From assembly GCF_002807035.1 (NCBI RefSeq), contig NZ_NIUC01000001.1, positions 806,001-870,000 of the forward strand: a stretch of 64,000 nucleotides of DNA, written 5' to 3'. Source of the DNA: Algoriphagus formosus (GTDB lineage: Bacteria > Bacteroidota > Bacteroidia > Cytophagales > Cyclobacteriaceae). The notes beneath the pieces are model-generated. The model was not told the DNA's origin and searched no databases. It worked only from the letters and a program-made list of their open reading frames with translations. Below are positions 34,716-44,013 of this stretch, piece after piece (the first letter of the stretch is position 1; every line of letters starts with the position of its first letter). The translations under genes were made by a program, and so were the position numbers.

Positions 34716-34734
34716 TACGAAAACGTTTGCGTAG
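34716..34734. promoter_or_regulatory. LacI-type operator 3 (lacI - uxaC intergenic)
   Basis: TACGAAAACGTTTGCGTAG, matching T[TA]CG[AC]AA[AT]CG[AT]TT[GC]CGTA[AG] with operators 1 and 2. The bases TAGTTTGA beginning at 34732 resemble a -7 box for uxaC, so the site would overlap the promoter. It ends 62 bases before uxaC and begins 72 bases upstream of the regulator start. Confidence 0.78.
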
Positions 34735-34796
34735 TTTGATTATCAAAAGCGCCTTTAACCCAATAAATTAGAATCATCTTTTATTTAGAATTCAAT

Positions 34797-36236
34797 ATGA
34801 GCCAGGCATTCACTATCGACAAGTTCATCAATGAACATTTTCTTCTCCACAATGAATTTGCCCAACGACTATATCATCAATTTGCTGCTAATCAGCCAAT
34901 CATAGATTATCACAATCACCTTCCCCCCGCTGAAATCCAATCCAACCGGCAATTTGAAAACCTGAGTCAAATCTGGCTGGCCGGAGATCACTATAAATGG
35001 CGTGCCATGCGTACGCTCGGCATTAATGAAAACTATATCACTGGAAATGCCTCAGATTGGGAAAAATTTGAAAAATGGGCTTTCACCGTTCCTTACACAG
35101 TCAGGAATCCATTATATCATTGGACGCATCTGGAATTGCAGCGCTACTTCGGAGTGGAGGAATTATTATCTCAAGAGAATGCAAAATCAGTCTATGAGAC
35201 CTGTAATGAGCAACTTGCACAACCTGGATTTACAACACAAGGACTGCTATCCAAGATGAACGTGGAGGTGGTTTGCACGACCGATGACCCTACGGATAGC
35301 CTAGAAAACCACAGACAATTTTCACAGTCCGATTCTACCATCCAGATGTATCCAGCTTTCAGACCTGATAAAGCCTATTCGGTAGAAAATCCTTCAATTT
35401 ACAATACGTACCTAGAGAAGCTGGAAAAGCAAGCGGGATTAAAAATTCAGTCATACGAAGACCTTCTAGCTGCACTTCAAAACAGAATTGACTTTTTCCA
35501 CGCAAATGGATGTCGGCTTTCTGACCATGGACTGGAGCATTTGGTCTTCTTTCCTACTGAAAGATTTAACATTGAAAAGCTATTTCAAAGCATTCGTTCA
35601 GGTCAAAGCATTCAACCTAAAGAAATCCAGTATTTCAAATTCAAAACGCTTCAGGCTCTTTGTAAAATGTACCATGCAAAAGGCTGGGTGCAGCAGTTTC
35701 ATCTTGGGGCTTTGCGAAATACAAACACCCGTCAATTAAGTACCCTAGGGCCCGATACTGGCTTTGATTCGATTGGGGATTTTGAACAGGCAAAAGCTCT
35801 GGCAGGATTCTTAAATTCCCTTGATGAGACAGACCAACTTTCGAAAACCGTCCTTTATAATCTCAATCCAAGAGACAATGAAGTCTTTGCTACCATGACG
35901 GGAAATTTCAATGATGGAAAGATCAAAGGCAAATTGCAATTTGGCTCTGGCTGGTGGTATCTCGACCAGATTGATGGGATGGAAAAACAACTCAACACGC
36001 TTTCCAACATGAGTCTCCTCTCCTGCTTTATCGGTATGCTGACGGATTCTAGAAGTTTTCTCTCTTTTCCCAGACATGAATATTTCAGGAGAATTCTATG
36101 TAACCTCATCGGAACTGATGTAGAAAAAGGTCTTCTTCCGGCAGATGAAGCTTGGTTAGGAAAAATTGTAGTGGATATCTGCTATCACAATGCTAAAAAT
36201 TACTTTGATTTTTCACCGGATAATTTTCAAGTTTAG
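34797..36236 (+). CDS. uxaC: Glucuronate (uronate) isomerase
   Basis: 479 aa, normal for UxaC. Converts D-glucuronate to D-fructuronate (and galacturonate to tagaturonate). Seen: IDYHNHLPP (metal-binding His pair near residue 40), NENYITGNASDWEKF, VEVVCTTDDPTDSLE, YHAKGWVQQFHLGALRNTN, LNPRDNEVFATMTGNF and FGSGWWYLDQ. First gene of a five-gene operon; the SDR gene starts 2 bp after it. Operator 3 lies upstream. Confidence 0.96.
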   Translation: MSQAFTIDKFINEHFLLHNEFAQRLYHQFAANQPIIDYHNHLPPAEIQSNRQFENLSQIWLAGDHYKWRAMRTLGINENYITGNASDWEKFEKWAFTVPYTVRNPLYHWTHLELQRYFGVEELLSQENAKSVYETCNEQLAQPGFTTQGLLSKMNVEVVCTTDDPTDSLENHRQFSQSDSTIQMYPAFRPDKAYSVENPSIYNTYLEKLEKQAGLKIQSYEDLLAALQNRIDFFHANGCRLSDHGLEHLVFFPTERFNIEKLFQSIRSGQSIQPKEIQYFKFKTLQALCKMYHAKGWVQQFHLGALRNTNTRQLSTLGPDTGFDSIGDFEQAKALAGFLNSLDETDQLSKTVLYNLNPRDNEVFATMTGNFNDGKIKGKLQFGSGWWYLDQIDGMEKQLNTLSNMSLLSCFIGMLTDSRSFLSFPRHEYFRRILCNLIGTDVEKGLLPADEAWLGKIVVDICYHNAKNYFDFSPDNFQV

Positions 36237-36238
36237 GG

Positions 36239-37057
36239 ATGACAAAAAACCTATTTGACCTAGCAGGAAAGAAAATCGCGTTTTCGGGAGCTACCGGAGT
36301 GCTGGGAAAAAGCATGAGCCTCCACCTAGCAAACCAAGGTGCCGAACTATTGATTTTGGGAAGAAATCCTGAAAAAACAGAAGCACTCGTCAAGGAAATC
36401 GAAAATAACGGAGGGAAAGCAAAGGCCTACATCTGTGATGTCATGGATTGGGAAAGTGTAGAAAGTGCTGCGAAAGAGATTGAGAGTGAACATGACTCAT
36501 TGGATATTCTCATAAATGCCGCAGGAGGAAATATGCCAGGAGCAGTGGTGACACCAGACCAAAATTTCTTAGACCTAGACCTTCCTTCCCTTCGGAAGGT
36601 AATGGATCTCAACTACTTGGGAACAGTACTCCCTATCAAAGCACTCCTTCCATTAATGCTCAAAAACAACCGAGGCAACATATTGAATATCAGCTCTATG
36701 GCCGCTTCTCGCCCGATGACTCGTGTCATGGGCTATGCTTCTGCAAAGGCTGCAATTGACAACTTGACCAAATGGCTATCGGTGGAGTTAGCGACTAAGC
36801 ATGGTCCCCAGTTTCGTGTGAATGCAATCGCACCAGGTTTTTTCCTGACAGAACAAAACCGCACGCTTCTGACTGAAAATGACGGAAGTTTGACTAGCCG
36901 GGGCAATCAAATTATCACTCACACTCCAATGAATCGATTCGGTGAACCGGACGATTTGTTAGGCACTTTGCAATGGCTTTGTTCAGATGCATCCGCCTTT
37001 GTGACAGGAACCATTGTACCAGTTGATGGTGGATTTAGTGCCTACTCGGGAGTGTAA
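36239..37057 (+). CDS. SDR oxidoreductase, probable fructuronate reductase (replaces UxuB)
   Basis: 272-aa classical SDR: cofactor motif SGATGVLGKSM (about 17-27), NAAGGNMPG, catalytic Ser in NISSMAASRPMT and YASAKAAIDNL (Tyr-x3-Lys), and the end LCSDASAFVTGTIVPVDGGF. Placed between uxaC and uxuA, it fills the step fructuronate to mannonate, performed by long-chain UxuB in E. coli; SDR-type replacements are known in Bacteroidota. Function by context; strongly likely. Confidence 0.88.
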   Translation: MTKNLFDLAGKKIAFSGATGVLGKSMSLHLANQGAELLILGRNPEKTEALVKEIENNGGKAKAYICDVMDWESVESAAKEIESEHDSLDILINAAGGNMPGAVVTPDQNFLDLDLPSLRKVMDLNYLGTVLPIKALLPLMLKNNRGNILNISSMAASRPMTRVMGYASAKAAIDNLTKWLSVELATKHGPQFRVNAIAPGFFLTEQNRTLLTENDGSLTSRGNQIITHTPMNRFGEPDDLLGTLQWLCSDASAFVTGTIVPVDGGFSAYSGV

Positions 37058-37087
37058 ATTCAATCTTAAACCCAAAACAATCAAACT

Positions 37088-38263
37088 ATGATTCCTAGAA
37101 TGGAACAAACCATGCGATGGTATGGGCCTAATGACCCTGTCAGCCTTCGCTATATTCGACAGGCCGGAGCTACTGGCATTGTCACGGCTCTCCATCACAT
37201 TCCAAACGGAGATGTTTGGTCGATTGAGGAAATCAAGAAGCGAAAAAGAATCATTGAGGATGCAGGCTTGACTTGGTCAGTAGTCGAATCCGTGCCTGTA
37301 CATGAACGGATTAAAACCCGAACTGAAAACTATCTCCAGTTGATCGAGAATTACCAGCAAACGCTGCGAAATTTGGCATCAGAGGGAATTTACACGGTTT
37401 GCTACAACTTCATGCCTATCTTGGATTGGACTCGCACGGAGCTTTACAAAGAGCTTCCAAACGGTGCAAAGGCATTGTTTTACGAAAAAAAGGCAGTTCA
37501 GGCTTTTGATCTGTTTATCCTAGAGCGAGAGGAAGCCTTCAATGAATATTCGGCAGCAGAAATAGAAGAGCTCAAGAAATATTATCATTCCCTTTCCCCA
37601 GAAAAGCATCAGCTTATTATTGATAATATTCTGAAAGGTCTGCCAGGTTCAGAGATTGGCTATACCTTGGATGAGTTTAGAGACATGCTGAAGACCTATG
37701 ATGGAATTGATGAGAAAAAACTTCAGGAGCATTTACGATTATTTTTGGATGCCATTGTACCTGTAGCCGAGGAGGTGGGAATATACCTGACGATCCATCC
37801 TGATGACCCTCCTTTTAGCCTGTATGGACTTCCAAGAATAGTATCCACAGCCGCTGATGCCCGAAGGATTATCCAAGATAATCCAAGTCCTCATAATGGC
37901 TTTTGTTTTTGCACAGGTAGCTATGGTGTGCGACCTGACAATGATCTGATCGCGATGATCCGTGAATTTGGTGACCACATCAATTTTATTCACTTACGCA
38001 GCACCAAACGCGATGCAGACGGAAACTTTATGGAAGACAATCATCTCACCGGGGATGTGCCAATGGCTGCAGTCGTAGACGAACTCCTACAAGTACAAGA
38101 AAAAAGACAAAAGAGCATCCCCATGCGACCCGATCACGGTCATCAGATGCTCGATGATTTGGAAAAAAAGACCAATCCGGGCTATTCTGCAATTGGAAGA
38201 TTAAAAGGTTTGGCTGAAATTAGGGGATTAGAGGAAGCTCTGATTTACCAAAAAAGCAAATGA
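37088..38263 (+). CDS. uxuA: Mannonate dehydratase
   Basis: 391 aa. Dehydrates D-mannonate to 2-keto-3-deoxy-D-gluconate using Mn or Fe(II). Seen: [20 protein letters not shown] at the start, [62 protein letters not shown] and [12 protein letters not shown], all UxuA signatures with metal-binding His, Cys and Asp. It overlaps the acetyltransferase gene by 4 bp (ATGA). KDG kinase and aldolase are not in the window. Confidence 0.97.
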   Translation: MIPRMEQTMRWYGPNDPVSLRYIRQAGATGIVTALHHIPNGDVWSIEEIKKRKRIIEDAGLTWSVVESVPVHERIKTRTENYLQLIENYQQTLRNLASEGIYTVCYNFMPILDWTRTELYKELPNGAKALFYEKKAVQAFDLFILEREEAFNEYSAAEIEELKKYYHSLSPEKHQLIIDNILKGLPGSEIGYTLDEFRDMLKTYDGIDEKKLQEHLRLFLDAIVPVAEEVGIYLTIHPDDPPFSLYGLPRIVSTAADARRIIQDNPSPHNGFCFCTGSYGVRPDNDLIAMIREFGDHINFIHLRSTKRDADGNFMEDNHLTGDVPMAAVVDELLQVQEKRQKSIPMRPDHGHQMLDDLEKKTNPGYSAIGRLKGLAEIRGLEEALIYQKSK

Positions 38264-38820
38264 CTGAAAAAGAAAAAATGATCGCCGGCCAACTCTATCA
38301 AGCCGGCGATCCTGTTTTGGAAGCAGAAAGGCTTCATGCACGAAAACTTTTAAAAGAATTCAACGATTCAGACCCCGAGAATAAGGACAAGCGCCAAATG
38401 CTACTTGAAAATCTGCTTGGTGAGATTGGGGAAGGACTTTGGATCGAGCCTCCCTTTTTTTGCGATTATGGGTATAATATCAAAGTTGGAAATCAGGTAT
38501 TTTTCAATTTCAATTGTGTGATCCTGGACGTGGTTCCCGTAGTCTTCGGAGATCGTGTTCTCGTTGGTCCCAATGTTCAATTTTACCCGGCTACCCATCC
38601 TTTGGATGCCAAAACCAGAGGCGAGCTTTGGGAGTATGGAACAGAAATCCATATCGGTTCGGATGTCTGGATTGGAGGCGGGAGTATAATCTGCCCTGGC
38701 GTAAAAATTGGTGATCGTGCGGTAATCGCTGCAGGAGCCGTCGTGACCAAGGATGTGGCCCCCGATACCCTCGTAGGAGGAAATCCAGCAAGAATCATCA
38801 AGGAATTAAAACAAGAATAG
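38260..38820 (+). CDS. Sugar O-acetyltransferase, Maa/LacA type
   Basis: 186 aa. N-terminal Mac domain ([20 protein letters not shown]) and a left-handed beta-helix of hexapeptide repeats: [35 protein letters not shown] (active-site His in the first block), [16 protein letters not shown] and [16 protein letters not shown]. Transfers acetyl from acetyl-CoA to a sugar hydroxyl. Translationally coupled to uxuA, so it may trap or detoxify a non-metabolised sugar of this pathway. Confidence 0.92.
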   Translation: MTEKEKMIAGQLYQAGDPVLEAERLHARKLLKEFNDSDPENKDKRQMLLENLLGEIGEGLWIEPPFFCDYGYNIKVGNQVFFNFNCVILDVVPVVFGDRVLVGPNVQFYPATHPLDAKTRGELWEYGTEIHIGSDVWIGGGSIICPGVKIGDRAVIAAGAVVTKDVAPDTLVGGNPARIIKELKQE

Positions 38821-38823
38821 ATC

Positions 38824-40599
38824 ATGTCAGATTTTTACTCAAAAAAAGACCTCAACTTTCAGCTTTTTGATCACTTACAGGTGGAGAACCTGAGCCAACT
38901 AGCTTATTTCCAAGACCACAGCAAGGAGACCTTTGAAATGATTCTGGATGCCGCTGACCAAATCGCCTCCAAATCACTTCGGCCACTACTGACGGAGATG
39001 GATCGTCAAGAGCCCCAGCTTGAAAATGGATCCATCAAAATACACCCCGGTATGAGACCGATCTTGAAACAATTTGGTCAAGATGGATGGATTAATGCGA
39101 CTTTCAGCTATGAAGAAGGTGGACAGCAACTTCCTTGGACCCTTCATCTGGCTGCTGGGTACATTTTGCAGGCAGCGAATTATTCCGCTTCTGTTTTCCC
39201 ATTTTTGACCACAGGAGCGGCCAATTTGATTCGCACTTTTGGATCAAGCGCTTTAGTCGAACGCTTCACCCCAAAGATGTACGCCGGAGATTGGCAAGGA
39301 ACCATGGCCTTGACTGAGCCTGATGCGGGAAGTTCGCTTTCTGATATTTCCACTACCGCCTACCCTACCGAGACCCCGGGAGAGTATCGGATTAAAGGTC
39401 AGAAAATTTACATTTCCTGTGGTGATCATGACGCCTGCGAAAACATCATTCATCTGATGCTAGCGAGAGTGGAAGGTGCTCCCGCTGGCACCAAAGGGAT
39501 TTCTTTGTTTGTGGTACCCAAGATCATTCCCGAGACAGGTGAATCAAATGATGTGCTCACCGAAGGTCTTTACCACAAAATGGGCTACAAAGGCGCGCCG
39601 ATTGCCCACCTCATGATCGGATCCAATGAAAAGACCATTGGGTTTTTGGTTGGGGAGGAAAATATGGGACTGAAATATATGTTCCAAATGATGAATGAGG
39701 CTAGAATAGGCGTAGGGATGAATGCAGTGGCGATTGCTCAGGCTGCTTATCAAGCTTCTTTGGCCTATGCCAAGGAGCGTCCCCAAGGAAGAAAAATCAC
39801 AGAAAAGGATCTTTCCAAACCTCAAGTTCCGATCATTGAGCATGCAGATGTGAAGCGGATGCTTTTATTCCAAAAGAGCATTTCGGAGGGTTCTTTGGCA
39901 CTCTTGCTATATGCATCTAGACTGATGGATGAAACGATCCACGAAACTATTCCGGATCGAAAAAAGGAAAAGCATTTGCTCTTAGAATTGCTGACGCCTA
40001 TCGCAAAAAGCTACCCTTCCGAAATGGGGGTTTTAAGTACTTCGGCAGCGGTGCAGGTACTTGGAGGAGCAGGGTATACACAAGACTTTCCGGTGGAACA
40101 ATATTACCGGGAGGCTCGAATTCACCCCATTCATGAGGGGACGACAGGTATTCATGGATTGGATCTTTTGGGAAGAAAAATTTTCCTTGAAGATGGGCTA
40201 GGTTGGAAAATGCTGTACCAGGCCATCGAAAAAGACATCAAAACCTACCAAGGCCCTGAAGATGTATTGTTACTCTTTGATCAGGCTTGGAAAAAATCAC
40301 AGGATACTGCTGGGACATTACTGCAAAAAGCCCAGGAAGGACCAGAGATTTTCTTGGCAGATGCTAGTCTCTTTTTGGAGCTTTGTGGAGTATTGTGTGT
40401 AGGCTGGATGTGGCTGAGACAAACTCACGTCGCAAGTCAAATGATAGATAAAGAAAATGCTGATACTGCATTTCTACATGGGAAAATAGAGACGGCTCGC
40501 TATTTCATGGAATATGAACTACCAAAAATCCATTCCATCGCCAAGCGCCTTCATTCAAATGCATACCCTACCGTAAATATGCGTTCCTATTGGTTTTGA
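38824..40599 (+). CDS. Acyl-CoA dehydrogenase family protein
   Basis: 591 aa, the long AcdA/FadE-related type with a C-terminal extension. Seen: FAD-binding segment MALTEPDAGSSLSDIST and YRIKGQKIYISCGDHDACENI, acyl-binding GIGMNAVAIAQAAYQASLAYAKERPQG-like region (written here in part), and IHPIHEGTTGIHGLDLLG with FAD contacts. It starts 3 bp after the acetyltransferase gene, so it belongs to the uronate transcript, although a fatty-acyl dehydrogenase has no evident part in uronate breakdown. Its true substrate may differ. Confidence 0.9.
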   Translation: MSDFYSKKDLNFQLFDHLQVENLSQLAYFQDHSKETFEMILDAADQIASKSLRPLLTEMDRQEPQLENGSIKIHPGMRPILKQFGQDGWINATFSYEEGGQQLPWTLHLAAGYILQAANYSASVFPFLTTGAANLIRTFGSSALVERFTPKMYAGDWQGTMALTEPDAGSSLSDISTTAYPTETPGEYRIKGQKIYISCGDHDACENIIHLMLARVEGAPAGTKGISLFVVPKIIPETGESNDVLTEGLYHKMGYKGAPIAHLMIGSNEKTIGFLVGEENMGLKYMFQMMNEARIGVGMNAVAIAQAAYQASLAYAKERPQGRKITEKDLSKPQVPIIEHADVKRMLLFQKSISEGSLALLLYASRLMDETIHETIPDRKKEKHLLLELLTPIAKSYPSEMGVLSTSAAVQVLGGAGYTQDFPVEQYYREARIHPIHEGTTGIHGLDLLGRKIFLEDGLGWKMLYQAIEKDIKTYQGPEDVLLLFDQAWKKSQDTAGTLLQKAQEGPEIFLADASLFLELCGVLCVGWMWLRQTHVASQMIDKENADTAFLHGKIETARYFMEYELPKIHSIAKRLHSNAYPTVNMRSYWF

Positions 40600-40667
40600 T
40601 TGAATTTTGGATTTCTCTCATAGACTTTAGAAACAATTCTTTATTTTCACCCAAATTTTGAATATAA

Positions 40668-41600
40668 ATGAAACGAGTTTTAGTAAGTGGTGGTGGAGGA
40701 TTTCTCGGTAGCCACCTTTGTGAGCGTTTGCTCAAAGAAGGAAATGAGGTGTTGTGCGTTGACAATTTTTTCACCGGAAACAGAAGAAATATCCATCACC
40801 TCCTCGATGATAAAAATTTTGAACTTCTAAGACATGATGTCACTCACCCGCTCTATGTAGAGGTTGATGAAATTTACAATTTGGCATGTCCTGCTTCCCC
40901 CATTCATTATCAATTTGATCCGGTACAGACTACCAAAACATCTGTGATTGGAGCGATGAATATGCTTGGATTAGCAAAAAGATTAAAAATCAAGATCTTA
41001 CAAGCCTCAACCTCTGAGGTTTACGGAGATCCAGAAGTTCACCCACAACCAGAGTCTTACAGAGGAAATGTTAACACGCTGGGACCACGAGCTTGCTACG
41101 ATGAAGGAAAACGATGTGCGGAGACGCTCTTTTTTGACTATCACCGCCAGCATGGAGTAGATATCAAGGTCATGCGTATTTTCAACACCTACGGACCAAG
41201 AATGCACCCAAATGACGGACGAGTGGTCAGTAATTTCATCGTACAGGCATTGAAAGGTCAGGATATCACCATCTACGGAGATGGAAAGCAAACCCGCTCA
41301 TTTTGCTATGTGGATGATAACATCGAAGGGATGTATCGTCTGATGAATTCGAGAGATGGATTCACAGGTCCTGTGAATATTGGAAACCCCGGAGAATTCA
41401 CGATGCTAGAGTTGGCAAATTTGGTTCTGGAACTTACAGAAAGCAAAAGTAAGCTAGTCTTCATGCCCCTTCCCCAAGACGATCCCATGCAACGAAAGCC
41501 AGTCATTGACCTAGCGAAAAAAGAACTGGGATGGGAACCAACAGTACCACTTAGAGAAGGACTCGTAAAAACCATTGACTATTTCAGACAGATCGTTTGA
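40668..41600 (+). CDS. UDP-glucuronate decarboxylase (UDP-xylose synthase type)
   Basis: 310-aa extended SDR. Seen: [57 protein letters not shown] and [11 protein letters not shown] with catalytic Tyr/Lys, [13 protein letters not shown]: the UXS signature set. Makes UDP-xylose from UDP-glucuronate for surface glycans. It is separated by 68 bp from the acyl-CoA dehydrogenase gene and has its own terminator; whether it shares the upstream transcript is unclear. Confidence 0.95.
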   Translation: MKRVLVSGGGGFLGSHLCERLLKEGNEVLCVDNFFTGNRRNIHHLLDDKNFELLRHDVTHPLYVEVDEIYNLACPASPIHYQFDPVQTTKTSVIGAMNMLGLAKRLKIKILQASTSEVYGDPEVHPQPESYRGNVNTLGPRACYDEGKRCAETLFFDYHRQHGVDIKVMRIFNTYGPRMHPNDGRVVSNFIVQALKGQDITIYGDGKQTRSFCYVDDNIEGMYRLMNSRDGFTGPVNIGNPGEFTMLELANLVLELTESKSKLVFMPLPQDDPMQRKPVIDLAKKELGWEPTVPLREGLVKTIDYFRQIV

Positions 41601-41607
41601 TACTTTC

Positions 41608-41640
41608 AAAATCCCGCTTTTAATGGCGGGATTTTTTTTT
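41608..41640 (+). terminator. Terminator after the UDP-glucuronate decarboxylase gene
   Basis: AAATCCCGC and GCGGGATTT form a 9-bp stem around an 8-base loop, followed by a run of T to 41640. Confidence 0.9.
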
Positions 41641-41702
41641 GATTTAGCGGCAAGATTTGATCCTAATCAGACAATCTTTATTTTTCAAAAAAATATCACC
41701 CC

Positions 41703-43223
41703 ATGAAAAGACTATTTACGCTAATATTTCTTTTTGTTTGTGCTCAAAGCTTCGGACAATCACCTCAGCAATCTCAACTGGAATCATGGACAGAGGAGTA
41801 TTGGCAACACGGTTTGAATTTGCTCACTGAGATTGTAAAAATGCCCAATGATGCAGTCTATACTGAGCAAATAGAAACGAATATTCAATGGTGTGAGGAG
41901 CAATTTGAAGCAAGAGATTGGTCCTATGAGCGGCTTTCTACGGGAGGAATCCCAATTCTTTTAGCTCAAAAAATCAATCCAGATGCAAATACTACTATCC
42001 TTTTTTATTTTCACATTGATGGACAAGCAGTAGACAGAAGCCAATGGGATCAACCGGATCCTTATATCCCGGTCTTAAAGGAAAAAGACGACATTGGAAA
42101 TTGGAAAACGATAGATTTTCAAAGGCTGCAATCGGAATACAATCCAGATTGGAGAGTTTTTGCTCGATCCACCTCAGATGACAAGGGACCTTTTGCTATG
42201 TTTTTGACAGCATGGGATATCCTAAGAGAAAAAGAAAACTTACCAGATTATTCTGTCAAAGTGATTTTGGACTTTGAAGAAGAGCAAGGATCGCCAAATC
42301 TTCCGGATGCTGTCGTGAAATACAAAGACAAACTTGCTGCCGAACTAATGCTAATTATGGACGGCCCTAGACATAGCTCAAATCTTCCCACTTTAACTTT
42401 TGGGGCGAGAGGAATAGCCCAGATGACCTTGACAACATTCGGCCCGAAATTACCTCAACATAGCGGTCATTATGGAAACTATGCTCCCAACCCTGCCCTT
42501 CTACTTTCTCAATTATTGGCAAGTATGAAGGATGAGGATGGACGGGTCAGTATTCCAGGATATTATGATGGTATTGAACTGAGCGAACAAGAAAAAGTAA
42601 TCCTTGCGGCAGTTCCTGATAATGATGAAGCGATCCAAAAGCGTCTAGGGATTGGAAGAACTGATCAAGTGGGAAATACTTATCAGGAAAGTATTCAGTA
42701 TCCATCCCTCAATATTAGAGGGATGCGATCTGCCTGGGTAGGCCCTGAAGCTAGAACTATCGTCCCTGCTACTGCATTAGCTGAAGTTGACATACGCTTA
42801 GTTCCAGAGTCAGACCCAGAGCGACTTTTCTCACTGATTCGCAAGCATATTCAAGACCAAGGCTTCCACATTGTAGAAAGTGATCCAAGCGATGAAGAAA
42901 GACTTCAGTATCCAAAAATCGTGAAGCTTGAAAGTAAGATTTCCTATCAAGCATTTCGAACTCCGCTAGATTCCTATGCCGGCGATTGGCTGCGGTCAGC
43001 TATGGATAGAGCCTTTGGTCAAGAACCCATTCAGATCCGAATATCAGGAGGGAGTATCCCGATTTCACCTTTCGTAGATGCCTTGAAGATTCCTGCTGTT
43101 ACTATTCCTACTGTCAATGCAGACAATAATCAGCACAGCCCCAATGAAAATATCCGGCTTGGAAATTACCGGGAAGGAATTCAGACGATTTTGAGTGTTT
43201 TGACGGAGCCCAGCAATAAATAA
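41703..43223 (+). CDS. Secreted M20-family metallopeptidase
   Basis: 506 aa. Signal peptide MKRLFTLIFLFVCAQSFGQ. M20/M28-type zinc peptidase: FYFHIDGQAVDRSQW (His and following Asp of metal site 1), ARSTSDDKGPFAMFL (bridging Asp), LDFEEEQGSPNLP (catalytic Glu), a lid domain (about 230-370) and PTVNADNNQHSPNENI with the last His ligand. Likely a periplasmic carboxypeptidase or dipeptidase. Its stop abuts the convergent Nudix regulator stop with no base between. Confidence 0.9.
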   Translation: MKRLFTLIFLFVCAQSFGQSPQQSQLESWTEEYWQHGLNLLTEIVKMPNDAVYTEQIETNIQWCEEQFEARDWSYERLSTGGIPILLAQKINPDANTTILFYFHIDGQAVDRSQWDQPDPYIPVLKEKDDIGNWKTIDFQRLQSEYNPDWRVFARSTSDDKGPFAMFLTAWDILREKENLPDYSVKVILDFEEEQGSPNLPDAVVKYKDKLAAELMLIMDGPRHSSNLPTLTFGARGIAQMTLTTFGPKLPQHSGHYGNYAPNPALLLSQLLASMKDEDGRVSIPGYYDGIELSEQEKVILAAVPDNDEAIQKRLGIGRTDQVGNTYQESIQYPSLNIRGMRSAWVGPEARTIVPATALAEVDIRLVPESDPERLFSLIRKHIQDQGFHIVESDPSDEERLQYPKIVKLESKISYQAFRTPLDSYAGDWLRSAMDRAFGQEPIQIRISGGSIPISPFVDALKIPAVTIPTVNADNNQHSPNENIRLGNYREGIQTILSVLTEPSNK

Positions 43224-43925
43224 TTACTTCAGAAAGCTATACAAGTATGGAGCCTTATGAGACCCTCCGGAATATAGCTTCTCGTGACGCTCCAGAATTC
43301 CTAAACTCAGCATCTTGCGTTGGAAATTAGCTCGATTGAGCTTTTCTCCAAGGATAGCTTCATAGACCTGCTGGAGCTCTTTCATAGTGAATCTTTCAGG
43401 CAATAGATTGACTGAAAGTAGCTTTTGATCCAAATGGGTGCGAAGGTGCTCCAAAGCCTTCTGGACAATAAAATTGTGGTCAAAAAGCAGGTCAGGAATT
43501 GAATCTACATCATACCAATTGATCGAATCAGAAAGCGCGTCAGGTCTTGGTTCTACTTTCTCATAGTCAATCAAAGCGTAGTAACCCACTGAAACAAAGC
43601 GCTCAAAAAGCCAATGATCTTCTGGTACTACTTTTTCCTGAGAGGCCATGATTTTCCGCATGACTTCCGGCTTATTACGCTCCAAAGATCCAAATGTGTA
43701 AAACTGCTCGAGGTAAATATCATGAAGGCTGGTTCTTTCTCGCAAACCGCGCTTGACTGCTTCATCTAGTGGTTCATGAATTTTAACAAAGCCTCCCGGT
43801 AAGGCCAACCATCCTGTTTTATGGTATTCAATCAAAAGTATTTTTAGCTTTTCACCTGAAAACCCAAAAATGACAGAATCATATGCTAAATGAGGAATGT
43901 ATTCCTCTCTTTTCAAAGTTGACAT
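43224..43925 (-). CDS. NrtR-like Nudix-domain transcriptional regulator
   Basis: 233 aa. N-terminal Nudix domain (about 10-145) with WLALPGGFVKIHEPLDEAV but a degraded Nudix box: the REUxEE part reads RGLRERTSL, so hydrolysis is probably lost. A C-terminal winged HTH (about 155-230: FTMKELQQVYEAILGEKLNR, FQRKMLSLGILER) follows. This is the NrtR/AraR-like layout of regulators that sense ADP-ribose or sugars. It is divergent from a carboxylesterase gene, with a palindrome 13 bases upstream of its start. Confidence 0.9.
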   Translation of the reverse strand: MSTLKREEYIPHLAYDSVIFGFSGEKLKILLIEYHKTGWLALPGGFVKIHEPLDEAVKRGLRERTSLHDIYLEQFYTFGSLERNKPEVMRKIMASQEKVVPEDHWLFERFVSVGYYALIDYEKVEPRPDALSDSINWYDVDSIPDLLFDHNFIVQKALEHLRTHLDQKLLSVNLLPERFTMKELQQVYEAILGEKLNRANFQRKMLSLGILERHEKLYSGGSHKAPYLYSFLK

Positions 43926-43937
43926 TCTTTGCTGAAA

Positions 43938-43953
43938 ATTTATTCAAATAAAT
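43938..43953. promoter_or_regulatory. Palindrome upstream of the Nudix regulator
   Basis: ATTTATT-CA-AATAAAT, a perfect 7-bp inverted repeat between the divergent regulator (start 43925) and the carboxylesterase (start 44014). Likely autoregulatory operator, though AT-rich palindromes also arise by chance. Confidence 0.45.
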
Positions 43954-44013
43954 AGGATTTCAGTCAATTTCCAATTACTATTGTTTCAATCAGATACATT
44001 AAAACCAGAACTA

